A stretch of DNA of 64,000 bases from Caballeronia catudaia (GCF_001544755.2 NZ_FCOF02000021.1:41010-105009), one strand, 5' to 3'. Counted from the first letter of the stretch, positions 35,706 through 47,200 are shown. The notes: generated by a model from the sequence alone, not told the origin. A program made the numbers and translations.

Positions 35706-36122
35706 TTAGGCGCCGAGCTGACGGATGACGAAGTTCGTCTTGAGCGGCAGCTTGGCTGCAGCAAGACGGAACGCTTCGCGCGCCAGTTCTTCGGAGACAC
35801 CGTCCATTTCGTACAGCATCTTGCCCGGTTGAATTTCAGCGACGTAGTACTCAGGGTTACCCTTACCGTTACCCATACGCACTTCGGCCGGCTTTTGCGA
35901 AATCGGCTTGTCCGGGAAGATACGGATCCAGATACGGCCGCCACGCTTGATGTGACGCGTCATTGCACGACGCGCCGCTTCGATCTGACGCGCGGTCAAA
36001 CGGCCGCGACCGATGGCCTTCAGACCGTATTCACCGAACGACACTGCGTTGCCGCGCGTCGCCTTGCCGGTGTTACGACCTTTCTGCTCTTTGCGATACT
36101 TTCTGCGTTTCGGTTGCAGCAT
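35706..36122 (-). CDS. rplP: Large subunit ribosomal protein L16
   Basis: A 138-residue uL16 (MLQPKRRKYRKEQKGRNTGK; the arginine of GRIWIRIFPDKPISQKPAEV lies in the conserved loop near the peptidyl-transferase centre). Normal length. Confidence 0.98.
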   Translation of the reverse strand: MLQPKRRKYRKEQKGRNTGKATRGNAVSFGEYGLKAIGRGRLTARQIEAARRAMTRHIKRGGRIWIRIFPDKPISQKPAEVRMGNGKGNPEYYVAEIQPGKMLYEMDGVSEELAREAFRLAAAKLPLKTNFVIRQLGA

Positions 36123-36124
36123 CG

Positions 36125-36919
36125 TTATTCTCCAGTCTTCGCGTCACCGCCACGACGGGGGCCGCCACGGCGTGCGCCTGCCGGACCGCCGCCTTCGCCA
36201 TCGCGACGCGGACGGCGATCGCCACCCGGACGCGCGTTACGGCGCGGACGCTTTTCTTCCGCTACTTCTTCCACGACCGGCGCTTCGTTGCGGCCGAGGG
36301 TGTCGCCCTTGTAGACCCACACCTTCACGCCGATGATGCCGTACGTCGTCTTCGCTTCCGAGGTCGCGTAGTCGATATCGGCACGCAGCGTATGGAGGGG
36401 CACGCGACCTTCGCGATACCACTCGGTACGAGCGATTTCGATACCGTTCAGACGGCCCGCGCTCATGATCTTGATGCCTTGGGCGCCAAGACGCATCGCG
36501 TTCTGCATCGCACGCTTCATCGCGCGGCGGAACATGATCCGGCGCTCGAGCTGCTGCGTGATGGAGTCAGCGATCAGCTGAGCATCGGTTTCCGGCTTGC
36601 GGATTTCTTCGATGTTGACGTGAACCGGAACGCCCATGCGCTTTTGCAGCTCGGACTTCAGCAGTTCGATGTCTTCACCCTTCTTGCCGATGACGACGCC
36701 CGGACGCGAGCTGTAAATCGTGATGCGCGCGTTCTTCGCCGGACGCTCGATAACGACGCGACCGACCGAAGCGTTCTTCAGCTTCTTCTTCAGGTATTCA
36801 CGAACACCGATGTCTTCCTGCAACATCGCCGCGAAATTGTTGTTGTTCGCGTACCAACGCGAAGCCCAATTGCGGCTGACGGCCAAACGGAAGCCAGTCG
36901 GATGAATTTTCTGTCCCAT
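36125..36919 (-). CDS. rpsC: Small subunit ribosomal protein S3
   Basis: A 264-residue uS3 with a KH domain (SRPGVVIGKKGEDIELLKSE) and the C-terminal S3 fold. The last ~40 residues are a low-complexity Arg/Gly extension (RRNARPGGDRRPRRDGEGGG), longer than in E. coli and seen in betaproteobacteria. Confidence 0.98.
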   Translation of the reverse strand: MGQKIHPTGFRLAVSRNWASRWYANNNNFAAMLQEDIGVREYLKKKLKNASVGRVVIERPAKNARITIYSSRPGVVIGKKGEDIELLKSELQKRMGVPVHVNIEEIRKPETDAQLIADSITQQLERRIMFRRAMKRAMQNAMRLGAQGIKIMSAGRLNGIEIARTEWYREGRVPLHTLRADIDYATSEAKTTYGIIGVKVWVYKGDTLGRNEAPVVEEVAEEKRPRRNARPGGDRRPRRDGEGGGPAGARRGGPRRGGDAKTGE

Positions 36920-36930
36920 CGTATGGCTCC

Positions 36931-37260
36931 TTAATTCCCGACCGTCACAGTGATGTGACAGGATTGCTTCTCGATGCGGTTACCGCGACCCTTTGCGCGT
37001 GCGGTGAAACGCTTCAGCGAAGCAGCCTTGTCGACGTAGATGCTCGTGATCTTGAGCTCGTCGATATCCGCGCCTTCGTTGTGCTCCGCATTCGCGATCG
37101 CAGATAACACGACCTTCTTGACGATACCCGCCGCCTTCTTCGGCGAGAACGTCAGGACGTTCAGCGCCTTGTCGACCGGCAGACCACGGATCTGGTCAGC
37201 CACAAGGCGCGTTTTCTGCGCCGAGATGCGGGCACCGCGATGAATTGCTTTCACTTCCAT
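36931..37260 (-). CDS. rplV: Large subunit ribosomal protein L22
   Basis: A 109-residue uL22 lining the exit tunnel; the beta-hairpin tip region reads ASLKRFTARAKGRGNRIEKQ. No deletions in the macrolide-related loop were noticed. Confidence 0.97.
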   Translation of the reverse strand: MEVKAIHRGARISAQKTRLVADQIRGLPVDKALNVLTFSPKKAAGIVKKVVLSAIANAEHNEGADIDELKITSIYVDKAASLKRFTARAKGRGNRIEKQSCHITVTVGN

Positions 37261-37272
37261 CTTGATTGCCCC

Positions 37273-37548
37273 TTATTTCTTGGCCTTCTTGTCGGCCGCG
37301 TGACCCTTGAACGTACGGGTCAGTGCGAACTCGCCAAGCTTGTGGCCGACCATGTTTTCCGTGACGTACACCGGAACGTGCTGACGGCCGTTGTGAACAG
37401 CGATCGTCAGACCGATGAAGTCCGGCAGAATCGTCGAACGACGCGACCAGGTCTTGATCGGCTTCTTGTCACGCGTCGATGCAGCCGCCTCAACCTTCTT
37501 CAGCAAATGAGCGTCGCAGAACGGACCTTTTTTAGCAGAACGTGTCAT
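37273..37548 (-). CDS. rpsS: Small subunit ribosomal protein S19
   Basis: A 91-residue uS19 of the 30S head (MTRSAKKGPFCDAHLLKKVE; GRQHVPVYVTENMVGHKLGE). Confidence 0.98.
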   Translation of the reverse strand: MTRSAKKGPFCDAHLLKKVEAAASTRDKKPIKTWSRRSTILPDFIGLTIAVHNGRQHVPVYVTENMVGHKLGEFALTRTFKGHAADKKAKK

Positions 37549-37558
37549 TGCCTACTCC

Positions 37559-38386
37559 TTAACGCTTGTGACGGCGCTGGACGATCATCGTCGTCGTGCG
37601 CTTATTGCTGCGGGTGCGATAGCCCTTCGTCGGCGTGCCCCACGGGCTCACCGGATCGCGACCTGCTGCCGTCTTACCTTCACCACCGCCGTGCGGGTGA
37701 TCGACCGGGTTCATTGCAACGCCGCGCACCGTCGGGCGGATACCGCGCCAGCGGTTCGCGCCGGCCTTACCGATTTGACGGAGGCTGTGCTCTTCGTTGC
37801 CCACTTCGCCGATCGTCGCGCGGCACTCGACGTGCACGCGGCGGATTTCACCCGACCGCAGACGCACCTGAGCGTAGACGCCTTCGCGCGCCAGCAGCAT
37901 CGCCGACGTGCCAGCCGAACGCGCCATTTGCGCGCCCTTGCCCGGCAGCATTTCGATGCAGTGGATCGTCGTACCGACCGGGATGTTGCGGATCGGCAGG
38001 GCGTTGCCTGCGCGGATCGGCGCTTCCGAACCGGACATCAGCTGCGCGCCGACCGCCACGCCCTTCGGCGCGATGATGTAGCGACGCTCGCCGTCTGCGT
38101 ACAGAACCAGCGCGATGTTCGCGCTACGGTTCGGGTCGTACTCGAGACGCTCGACCTTTGCCGGAATGCCGTCCTTGTTGCGACGGAAATCGACGATACG
38201 ATAGTGCTGCTTGTGACCACCACCCTGGTGACGCGTGGTGATACGGCCGTTGTTGTTACGGCCCGCCGACTTGGATTGCGAGTCGAGCAGCGCTGCGTGC
38301 GGCTTGCCCTTGTGCAGATCCTTGTTGACGATCTTGACCATCGCGCGGCGACCCGGCGAGGTCGGCTTAACTTTCACGATTGCCAT
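37559..38386 (-). CDS. rplB: Large subunit ribosomal protein L2
   Basis: A 275-residue uL2, needed for subunit joining and peptidyl transfer. The catalytic-centre histidine lies in VDHPHGGGEGKTAAGRDPVS. It starts 2 nt after the rplW stop. Confidence 0.98.
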   Translation of the reverse strand: MAIVKVKPTSPGRRAMVKIVNKDLHKGKPHAALLDSQSKSAGRNNNGRITTRHQGGGHKQHYRIVDFRRNKDGIPAKVERLEYDPNRSANIALVLYADGERRYIIAPKGVAVGAQLMSGSEAPIRAGNALPIRNIPVGTTIHCIEMLPGKGAQMARSAGTSAMLLAREGVYAQVRLRSGEIRRVHVECRATIGEVGNEEHSLRQIGKAGANRWRGIRPTVRGVAMNPVDHPHGGGEGKTAAGRDPVSPWGTPTKGYRTRSNKRTTTMIVQRRHKR

Positions 38387-38388
38387 GA

Positions 38389-38703
38389 TTACTTGGCCTC
38401 CGCTTCAAAGTTGATTTCCTGGCCGGGCTTCAGGCAGACGTACGCCTTCTTCACGTCCTTGCGCTTGCCGTTGAAGCGGCCAAAGCGCTTGGCTTTGCCC
38501 TTCGTGACGAGCACGTTGACGGAATTGACTTCGACCTTGAACAGCAGCTCGACAGCAGCCTTCACTTCCTGCTTCGTGGCGTCCGGCGCGACTTCGAACA
38601 CGACTTGTTCGTTCTTGTCGGCAACCAGCGTCGCCTTTTCGGAGATCACCGGCGCGAGCAGAACTTGCATCAAACGATGATCGTTTTTGCGAACTTCGCT
38701 CAT
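38389..38703 (-). CDS. rplW: Large subunit ribosomal protein L23
   Basis: A 104-residue uL23 at the tunnel exit, docking site for trigger factor and SRP (LLAPVISEKATLVADKNEQV). Its ATG overlaps the rplD stop. Confidence 0.97.
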   Translation of the reverse strand: MSEVRKNDHRLMQVLLAPVISEKATLVADKNEQVVFEVAPDATKQEVKAAVELLFKVEVNSVNVLVTKGKAKRFGRFNGKRKDVKKAYVCLKPGQEINFEAEAK

Positions 38704-39320
38704 GACAGCAACTCCTCGATCTGAGCGACCGCAGCCTTCGTGATCAGGATCTTCTTGAAGTAGATCAGCGAGAGCGGGTCGGCGTAACGCGGCTCGACAA
38801 CCGCCACGTGGGCCAGGTTGCGCGACGCGAGGTACAGGTTTTCGTCGACCGTATCGGTGATGACCAACACGGAGTCGAGACCCATCGCCTTGAATTTATC
38901 GGCCAGCAGCTTGGTCTTCGGGGCTTCGAGCGCGAGGTCTTCGACCACGGCGATGCGGCCTTCACGAGCCAGTTGCGAGAAGATCGAGCAGAGGCCTGCG
39001 CGATGCATCTTCTTGTTGACCTTGTGCGAGAAGTTTTCTTCCGGCGAATTCGGGAAGATGCGACCACCGCCACGCCACAACGGGCTCGACGACATACCGG
39101 CACGAGCACGGCCCGTACCCTTCTGACGCCACGGCTTCTTGGTGGTGTGCTTGACCTGCTCGCGGTCCTTCTGCGCGCGGTTGCCGCTACGTGCGTTCGC
39201 CTGATAAGCGACGACGATCTGGTGAATCAGGGCTTCGTTGTAATCGCGACCGAACACGACGTCCGATGCATTCACGCCAGCGCCTTCCTGACCATTGGCA
39301 TTCAGGAGCTTAAGTTCCAT
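38700..39320 (-). CDS. rplD: Large subunit ribosomal protein L4
   Basis: A 206-residue uL4 with the long tunnel loop (KPWRQKGTGRARAGMSSSPL). In E. coli L4 also represses the S10 operon. Its ATG and the rplC TAA share one base (TAATG). Confidence 0.98.
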   Translation of the reverse strand: MELKLLNANGQEGAGVNASDVVFGRDYNEALIHQIVVAYQANARSGNRAQKDREQVKHTTKKPWRQKGTGRARAGMSSSPLWRGGGRIFPNSPEENFSHKVNKKMHRAGLCSIFSQLAREGRIAVVEDLALEAPKTKLLADKFKAMGLDSVLVITDTVDENLYLASRNLAHVAVVEPRYADPLSLIYFKKILITKAAVAQIEELLS

Positions 39321-39979
39321 TATTTCGCTCCTTTCACAGCACGCGTCTTGACGGCCGGGGTCACGAAGACCTTGCCGCCCTTCGCACCCGGAACTGCACC
39401 GCGGACGAGCAGCAGATTGCGCTCAGCGTCGATGCGGGCGATTTCGAGGTTTTGAACCGTAACGGTTTCGTCGCCGAGGTGACCCGTCATGCGCTTGCCC
39501 GGGAAAACACGACCCGGATCCTGCGCCATACCGATCGAGCCCGGAACGTTGTGCGAACGCGAGTTACCGTGCGATGCGCGGCCCGAAGCGAAGTTGTAGC
39601 GCTTGATGGTACCGGCGTAGCCCTTACCGATCGACGTGCCTTGCACGTCGACTTTCTGGCCGACTTCGAAAATATCCGTAGCGATGACAGCGCCGTTCGA
39701 CAGTTCACCTGCCTTGGCTGCATCGATATGGAATTCCTTGAGGATTTCGCCAGCTTGAACGCCGGCTTTGGCGAGGTGACCCGCCAGCGGCTTCGTCACG
39801 CGCGATGCGCGGCGAGCACCGAATGCAACCTGAACGGCGGTATAACCATCCGTTTCAACGGTCTTGATCTGCGTCACGCGGTTGTCCGACACGTCCAGCA
39901 CGGTGACGGGGATCGAATCCCCTTCAGGCGTGAAGATACGGGTCATGCCAACCTTGCGACCTACGAGTCCAAGGCTCAT
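39320..39979 (-). CDS. rplC: Large subunit ribosomal protein L3
   Basis: A 219-residue uL3 (MSLGLVGRKVGMTRIFTPEG). The ATG at 39979 has GGAG 7 nt upstream; an in-frame start six codons earlier overlaps that site. The gene is separated from rpsJ by 208 nt with its own promoter. Confidence 0.97.
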   Translation of the reverse strand: MSLGLVGRKVGMTRIFTPEGDSIPVTVLDVSDNRVTQIKTVETDGYTAVQVAFGARRASRVTKPLAGHLAKAGVQAGEILKEFHIDAAKAGELSNGAVIATDIFEVGQKVDVQGTSIGKGYAGTIKRYNFASGRASHGNSRSHNVPGSIGMAQDPGRVFPGKRMTGHLGDETVTVQNLEIARIDAERNLLLVRGAVPGAKGGKVFVTPAVKTRAVKGAK

Positions 39980-40086
39980 CGTTTTCTCCATTCCCAACTG
40001 CGATTGGTCGGGGCTGATTTACAAATGCCGGCTTCGTTACGAAAAACTGGGCCGGCTTTCTTGCGTCTTTTTCGTGCACGTAGGCG

Positions 40087-40118
40087 CGAAAAGCCTTGGA
40101 GTATAACAAGGCTTTTCG
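40087..40118 (-). repeat. 11-bp inverted repeat overlapping the rplC promoter
   Basis: Perfect arms 40087-40097 and 40108-40118 around a 10-nt centre that contains the -10 box. On the minus strand the second arm ends in TTTTC, so read-through RNA from rpsJ would form a terminator-like hairpin. Confidence 0.85.
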
Positions 40119-40128
40119 AATCATGCAA
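40100..40128 (-). promoter_or_regulatory. Promoter before rplC (S10 operon, distal part)
   Basis: On the minus strand TTGCAT (40128-40123), a 17-nt spacer and TATACT (40105-40100), with an upstream TGT giving an extended -10. The leader to the rplC ATG is about 115 nt. Confidence 0.68.
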
Positions 40129-40142
40129 GCAATCAAAGACTT

Positions 40143-40179
40143 AGCTCCGTTAGACGGTTTTGCCGCCGTCAGCGGAGCT
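40143..40179 (-). repeat. Two-tier hairpin just after rpsJ
   Basis: Outer 7-bp stem (40173-40179 with 40143-40149) and inner 5-bp stem (40166-40170 with 40153-40157). It lies 9 nt past the rpsJ stop. No T-run follows, so it is an RNA structure of unclear role: 3'-end protection or a Rho-independent pause. Confidence 0.6.
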
Positions 40180-40187
40180 TTTCAGAC

Positions 40188-40499
40188 TTACTGCAGCTTG
40201 ATCTCGACGTCCACGCCAGCCGGCAGATCGAGCTTCATCAGCGCGTCGACCGTCTTGTCCGTCGGATCGACGATGTCCATCAGGCGTTGATGCGTGCGGA
40301 TTTCGAGCTGGTCGCGCGACGTCTTGTTGACGTGCGGCGAACGCAGGATGTCAAAACGCTGAATACGCGTCGGCAGCGGCACCGGGCCACGAACGATCGC
40401 GCCAGTCCGCTTCGCGGTGTCGACGATTTCGGCTGCCGATTGATCGATCAGACGATAGTCGAAAGCCTTAAGGCGAATACGGATTTTCTGGTTCTGCAT
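40188..40499 (-). CDS. rpsJ: Small subunit ribosomal protein S10
   Basis: A 103-residue uS10, also the NusE antitermination factor (MQNQKIRIRLKAFDYRLIDQ). It is set apart from rplC by 208 nt and from the tuf gene upstream by 133 nt, with hairpins on both sides, so it may behave as its own unit. A small hairpin, GGCGGT/ACCGCC, lies in its leader near 40520-40537. Confidence 0.97.
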   Translation of the reverse strand: MQNQKIRIRLKAFDYRLIDQSAAEIVDTAKRTGAIVRGPVPLPTRIQRFDILRSPHVNKTSRDQLEIRTHQRLMDIVDPTDKTVDALMKLDLPAGVDVEIKLQ

Positions 40500-40555
40500 G
40501 ACGATTCCTTAAAAGAGCGAGGCGGTCTTGCACCGCCGATTTTGCAAAAGAGCGT

Positions 40556-40592
40556 GGGTTCGGGCGTTTGCGGAGAGCGCACGCCCGAACCC
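40556..40592 (-). terminator. Terminator-like hairpin at the end of the str operon (after tuf)
   Basis: Perfect 12-bp stem (40581-40592 with 40556-40567), 13-nt loop, followed by ACGCTCTTTT on the minus strand. The T-run is delayed by six bases, so efficiency is uncertain. Confidence 0.5.
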
Positions 40593-40632
40593 GGTCGGGT
40601 ACTTCTACTTCAGATCGAGCGAATCCGAGATT

Positions 40633-41823
40633 TTACTCGATAATCTTCGCAACGACACCGGCGCCGACGGTACGGCCGCCTTCGCGGATGGCGAAGCGCA
40701 GACCTTCTTCCATGGCGATCGGGGCGATCAGCTTCACCGTGATCGACACGTTGTCGCCCGGCATCACCATTTCCTTGTCCTTCGGCAGCTCGATCGAGCC
40801 CGTCACGTCCGTCGTACGGAAGTAGAACTGCGGACGGTAGTTGTTGAAGAACGGCGTGTGACGGCCGCCTTCGTCCTTGCTCAGCACGTACACTTCAGCG
40901 GTGAAGTGCGTGTGCGGCGTGATCGAACCCGGCTTGGCCAGAACCTGGCCGCGTTCCACGTCTTCACGCTTCGTGCCGCGCAGCAGGATACCGACGTTGT
41001 CGCCCGCCTGACCCTGGTCGAGCAGCTTGCGGAACATTTCCACGCCCGTGCAGGTCGTCTTCACCGTCGTCTTGATACCGACGATTTCGATTTCCTCGCC
41101 AACCTTCACGACGCCACGCTCGATACGACCCGTCACCACCGTGCCGCGACCCGAGATCGAGAACACGTCTTCCACCGGCATCAGGAACGAGCCGTCAACC
41201 GCGCGTTCCGGCGTCGGGATGTACGTGTCCAGTGCGTCGGCCAGGCTCATGATCGCCACTTCGCCCAGCTCGCCCGTGTCGCCTTCCAGCGCGAGCTTTG
41301 CCGAACCCTTGATGATCGGGGTGTCGTCGCCCGGGAAGTCGTACTTCGACAGAAGTTCGCGCACTTCCATTTCGACGAGCTCGAGCAGCTCGGCATCGTC
41401 CACCATGTCGCACTTGTTCAGGAACACGATGATGTACGGCACACCGACCTGGCGGGCCAGCAGGATGTGCTCACGCGTTTGCGGCATCGGGCCGTCAGCG
41501 GCCGAACACACCAGAATCGCGCCGTCCATCTGCGCGGCGCCCGTGATCATGTTCTTCACGTAGTCGGCGTGGCCCGGGCAATCGACGTGTGCGTAGTGGC
41601 GGTTAGCCGTTTCGTACTCGACGTGCGCGGTGTTGATCGTGATACCACGCGCCTTTTCTTCCGGCGCTGCGTCGATCTGGTCGTACGCCTTGGCTTCGCC
41701 GCCGAACTTCTTGGTCAGCACCGTCGTGATTGCTGCCGTCAGCGTGGTCTTGCCGTGGTCAACGTGACCGATCGTGCCCACGTTCACGTGCGGCTTGGTC
41801 CGCTCGAATTTACCTTTTGCCAT
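40633..41823 (-). CDS. tuf: Elongation factor Tu, copy 1
   Basis: A 396-residue GTPase that carries aminoacyl-tRNA to the ribosome: GHVDHGKTT, DCPGHADY, NKCDMVDD, and beta-barrel domains II and III. The protein is identical to the copy at 62296-63486. The DNA looks the same except at codon 2 (GCA here, GCC there), as far as compared by eye. It follows fusA in the str operon. Confidence 0.98.
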   Translation of the reverse strand: MAKGKFERTKPHVNVGTIGHVDHGKTTLTAAITTVLTKKFGGEAKAYDQIDAAPEEKARGITINTAHVEYETANRHYAHVDCPGHADYVKNMITGAAQMDGAILVCSAADGPMPQTREHILLARQVGVPYIIVFLNKCDMVDDAELLELVEMEVRELLSKYDFPGDDTPIIKGSAKLALEGDTGELGEVAIMSLADALDTYIPTPERAVDGSFLMPVEDVFSISGRGTVVTGRIERGVVKVGEEIEIVGIKTTVKTTCTGVEMFRKLLDQGQAGDNVGILLRGTKREDVERGQVLAKPGSITPHTHFTAEVYVLSKDEGGRHTPFFNNYRPQFYFRTTDVTGSIELPKDKEMVMPGDNVSITVKLIAPIAMEEGLRFAIREGGRTVGAGVVAKIIE

Positions 41824-41877
41824 GATTACCTTCTTTCAGAGTTTGGTTATCGGTTAAAGCTTGTGGCTTGCGCCGAA

Positions 41878-43980
<2,103 letters not shown>

Positions 43981-44099
43981 TTTGGATCCTTTTTCGGTCG
44001 ACGCGCCGGCGGACTGCCGGCCGCGCCCTAACACAAACGGGCGAGGCGCCGAAACTAGCGCACCCGCCCTGAATTTCCGTTTGCCCGGTGAGCGGGAGC

Positions 44100-44570
44100 T
44101 TAGAAACGGAAGTGCGAGAATGCCTTGTTGGCTTCTGCCATGCGGTGAACTTCGTCGCGCTTCTTCATTGCGCCACCACGGCCTTCGGCCGCTTCGGAGA
44201 GTTCACCTGCGAGACGCAGGGCCATCGACTTTTCGCTGCGCTTCTTCGCGGCTTCACGCAACCAACGCATCGCCAATGCCATACGACGCGAGGGACGCAC
44301 TTCGACCGGAACCTGATAGTTGGCACCACCAACGCGACGGCTCTTCACTTCGACCACCGGCTTCACGTTGTTGAGCGCAACCGTGAACACTTCCAGCGGG
44401 TCCTTGCCACCCTTGGTCTGGATCTGTTCAAAAGCGCCGTACACGATACGCTCGGCAACCGACTTCTTGCCGGAGAGCATCAGCACGTTCATGAACTTGG
44501 CTACATCTACGTTGCCGAACTTCGGATCCGGCAACACTTCCCGCTTGGGGACTTCGCGACGACGCGGCAT
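44100..44570 (-). CDS. rpsG: Small subunit ribosomal protein S7
   Basis: A 156-residue uS7 (MPRRREVPKREVLPDPKFGN), primary binder of the 16S 3' domain. In E. coli S7 represses the str operon at the S12-S7 gap; here that gap is 185 nt and could hold the site, but the structure was not worked out. Confidence 0.98.
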   Translation of the reverse strand: MPRRREVPKREVLPDPKFGNVDVAKFMNVLMLSGKKSVAERIVYGAFEQIQTKGGKDPLEVFTVALNNVKPVVEVKSRRVGGANYQVPVEVRPSRRMALAMRWLREAAKKRSEKSMALRLAGELSEAAEGRGGAMKKRDEVHRMAEANKAFSHFRF

Positions 44571-44755
44571 GATTCTTCCTTTACTTTTTCAGTTGGAGCT
44601 TCGTTCTGCTCCGCGGCCACCAACTAACCCGATCCACATCTATTCGACTAAACCAGCTTGGCCGGGTGACCACTTACTCGACAGCACCGGCACTTCCGGC
44701 ACCACCGCCTTAAGCGCCTTGCGGCGACCTGTTTCTTTTGCAGCAGACTGGCGAC

Positions 44756-45136
44756 TTACTTGCCAGCCTTGGCACGCTTCGCACCGTACTTCGAGCGAGC
44801 CTGCTTACGGTCCTTGACGCCTTGCGTATCCAGCGAGCCGCGAACCATGTGGTAGCGCACACCCGGCAAGTCCTTCACACGGCCGCCGCGGATCAGCACG
44901 ACCGAGTGCTCTTGCAGGTTGTGGCCTTCACCACCGATGTACGAAATGACTTCGAAGCCGTTGGTCAGGCGCACCTTGGCGACCTTACGGAGCGCCGAGT
45001 TCGGCTTCTTCGGCGTCGTCGTGTACACGCGGGTGCACACGCCGCGACGCTGCGGGCAGTCCTGCAGGGCCGGCGACTTGCTCTTCGTCGTTTCCGACGT
45101 GCGGCCTTTGCGAACCAGTTGATTGATGGTTGGCAT
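44756..45136 (-). CDS. rpsL: Small subunit ribosomal protein S12
   Basis: A 126-residue uS12 of the decoding centre ([40 protein letters not shown]). The lysines that mutate in streptomycin resistance are present in wild-type form. First gene of the str operon. Confidence 0.98.
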
Positions 45137-45283
45137 CGTTTATTCCTGAAATTGAACAGATTCCGCGCGTTTTTTCGGGCAAAGCGAAAAGAACTGCGCG
45201 TTTGACGATCTCGATGATGAATTCCGCTATCCACGCCCGACGCTAAGCCGGATCCGAAGGCGGACCAAGAACGAGAACCAAGC

Positions 45284-45313
45284 ATGATATTCTGAAAATC
45301 GCAATCGGGTCAA
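45284..45313 (-). promoter_or_regulatory. str operon promoter (before rpsL)
   Basis: On the minus strand TTGACC (45313-45308), an 18-nt spacer and TATCAT (45289-45284). About 140 nt of leader precede rpsL. Confidence 0.68.
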
Positions 45314-45352
45314 TACGTTGCGATGATTTCAGCGACTTTTCCGCGCCCGGCG

Positions 45353-47200
45353 TCAATCCGAACCGACGACATCGAGCAATTCATCGCCGAAGCGTTCGAG
45401 CTTGCGCACGCCGATGCCGGGAATATGGCGCAGATCATCGATGGTATCGGGATCGCTTCGCGCAATCTCGGCGAGGGTGGCATCGTGGAAGATGACGTAT
45501 GCCGGCACGCCGTCGCTTTTCGCGGTCTCGGCGCGCCAGGCGCGCAGCCGTTCCCAGCGTGCCTTCTCGCGCGCTGACATGCCGGCGGTCGGATCGGCGC
45601 GTTCGCCAGCGCGGCTCGAAGACTGCCGAGCCCGCGTGGGCTTCACGTACTTGCGCAGCGTGACGTGTTCCTCGCCTTTGAGCACGGGCTTGCTGGCGTC
45701 GGTTAGCACGAGCGCGCCGAAGCCGTCGTGGTCGACGGCGAGGTAACCGAACGCGACAAGTTGCCGGAACACCGCACGCCATTCGGGTTCTGACAGCGCC
45801 GCGCCGACGCCAAAGGTGGAAATCTTTTCGTGGCCGCGTTGCAGCACTTTTTCGCTGCGCGTGCCGCGAAGGATATCGATGAGATGCCCGGCGCCGAAAT
45901 GAAACCCGCTCGCCCTCTGCGCGCGGTACACGCACGACAGCGCCATCTGCGCTTCGCGCGTGGCATCGAAGGAAGCAGGCGGTTCGAGACAGGTATCGCA
46001 ATTGCCGCACGGCTTGCTCGTCTCGCCAAAGTACGCGAGCAGGCGCACGCGGCGGCATGACGCCACTTCGCACAGGCCGAGCAGCGCGTCGAGCTTGCCG
46101 GTCTGTACGCGCTTGTGGGCGTCGTCGGCTTCGGACTCGTCGATCATCTTGCGCTGCTGAACGACGTCGCCCAATCCGTAGGCCATCCACGCGTTCGCTG
46201 GCAGACCGTCACGGCCTGCGCGCCCGGTTTCCTGATAGTAGCCCTCGACGCTCTTCGGCAAATCCAGATGCGCGACGAAGCGCACGTCCGGCTTGTCGAT
46301 GCCCATGCCAAAGGCGATCGTCGCGCACATGACGATGCCTTCCTCTCGTTGGAACATCTCCTGGTGCTTCTGACGCGTCTCGAACTCCATGCCCGCGTGA
46401 TAAGGCAGCGCGCGAACGCCCTGCCCCTTCAGCCAGTCCGCGGTTTCCTCGACCTTGCGGCGTGACAGGCAATAGACGACGCCCGCATCGGTCGTGCCGT
46501 CCTTGTTCGTATGTTCCGCGCGGATGAAGTCGAGCAGTTGCGAGCGCGCGTTGTCCTTCTCGACGATCCGATAGCGGATGTTCGGCCGGTCGAAGCTGGA
46601 GACGAAGATGCGCGCGTCGTCGAGCGCAAGGCGATGCACGATCTCGTCGCGCGTGATTGCATCCGCGGTTGCGGTGAGCGCGATGCGCGGCACGTTCGGA
46701 AAGCGCTCGTGCAGCACCGAAAGCTGAATGTACTCAGGGCGGAAATCGTGGCCCCACTGAGACACGCAATGTGCTTCGTCGATCGCGAAGAGCCCGACCG
46801 GGGAGCTTTCGAGCAGATCGAGGAAGCGCGGCGTCATCAGGCGCTCCGGCGCGACGTACAACAAATCGATCTCGCCGCTGCGTAACGCGCGTTCGGTCGC
46901 GGCGGCTTCGGCGCCTGAGAGTGTCGAATTGAGATATGCGGCTCGCACGCCGACTTCCGTCATCGCGGCGACCTGATCCTGCATCAGCGCGATCAGCGGC
47001 GACACGACGATGCCCGCGCCAAGCCCGGCCTCACGCCGCACGAGCGACGGAATCTGATAGCACAGCGACTTGCCGCCGCCCGTCGGCATCAAGACGAGTG
47101 AATCACCGCCGTTCGCCACATGCTCGACGATCTCCGCCTGTTGTCCGCGAAATGCGGGATAGCCGAAGATTTCGTTGAGTATTTCGAGCGACCGGGACAT
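45353..47200 (-). CDS. recQ: ATP-dependent DNA helicase RecQ
   Basis: A 615-residue 3'-5' helicase of RecF-type repair. Walker A MPTGGGKSLCYQ, DEAH box DEAHCVSQWGHDFRP, motif VI QETGRAGRDGLP, the zinc cysteines CRRVRLLAYF and CGNCDTC, an RQC winged helix, and a C-terminal HRDC domain (LRAWRAETAKSDGVPAYVIF). Full length. In related genomes it usually follows rpoC directly; here a lipoprotein gene lies between. Confidence 0.97.
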   Translation of the reverse strand: MSRSLEILNEIFGYPAFRGQQAEIVEHVANGGDSLVLMPTGGGKSLCYQIPSLVRREAGLGAGIVVSPLIALMQDQVAAMTEVGVRAAYLNSTLSGAEAAATERALRSGEIDLLYVAPERLMTPRFLDLLESSPVGLFAIDEAHCVSQWGHDFRPEYIQLSVLHERFPNVPRIALTATADAITRDEIVHRLALDDARIFVSSFDRPNIRYRIVEKDNARSQLLDFIRAEHTNKDGTTDAGVVYCLSRRKVEETADWLKGQGVRALPYHAGMEFETRQKHQEMFQREEGIVMCATIAFGMGIDKPDVRFVAHLDLPKSVEGYYQETGRAGRDGLPANAWMAYGLGDVVQQRKMIDESEADDAHKRVQTGKLDALLGLCEVASCRRVRLLAYFGETSKPCGNCDTCLEPPASFDATREAQMALSCVYRAQRASGFHFGAGHLIDILRGTRSEKVLQRGHEKISTFGVGAALSEPEWRAVFRQLVAFGYLAVDHDGFGALVLTDASKPVLKGEEHVTLRKYVKPTRARQSSSRAGERADPTAGMSAREKARWERLRAWRAETAKSDGVPAYVIFHDATLAEIARSDPDTIDDLRHIPGIGVRKLERFGDELLDVVGSD

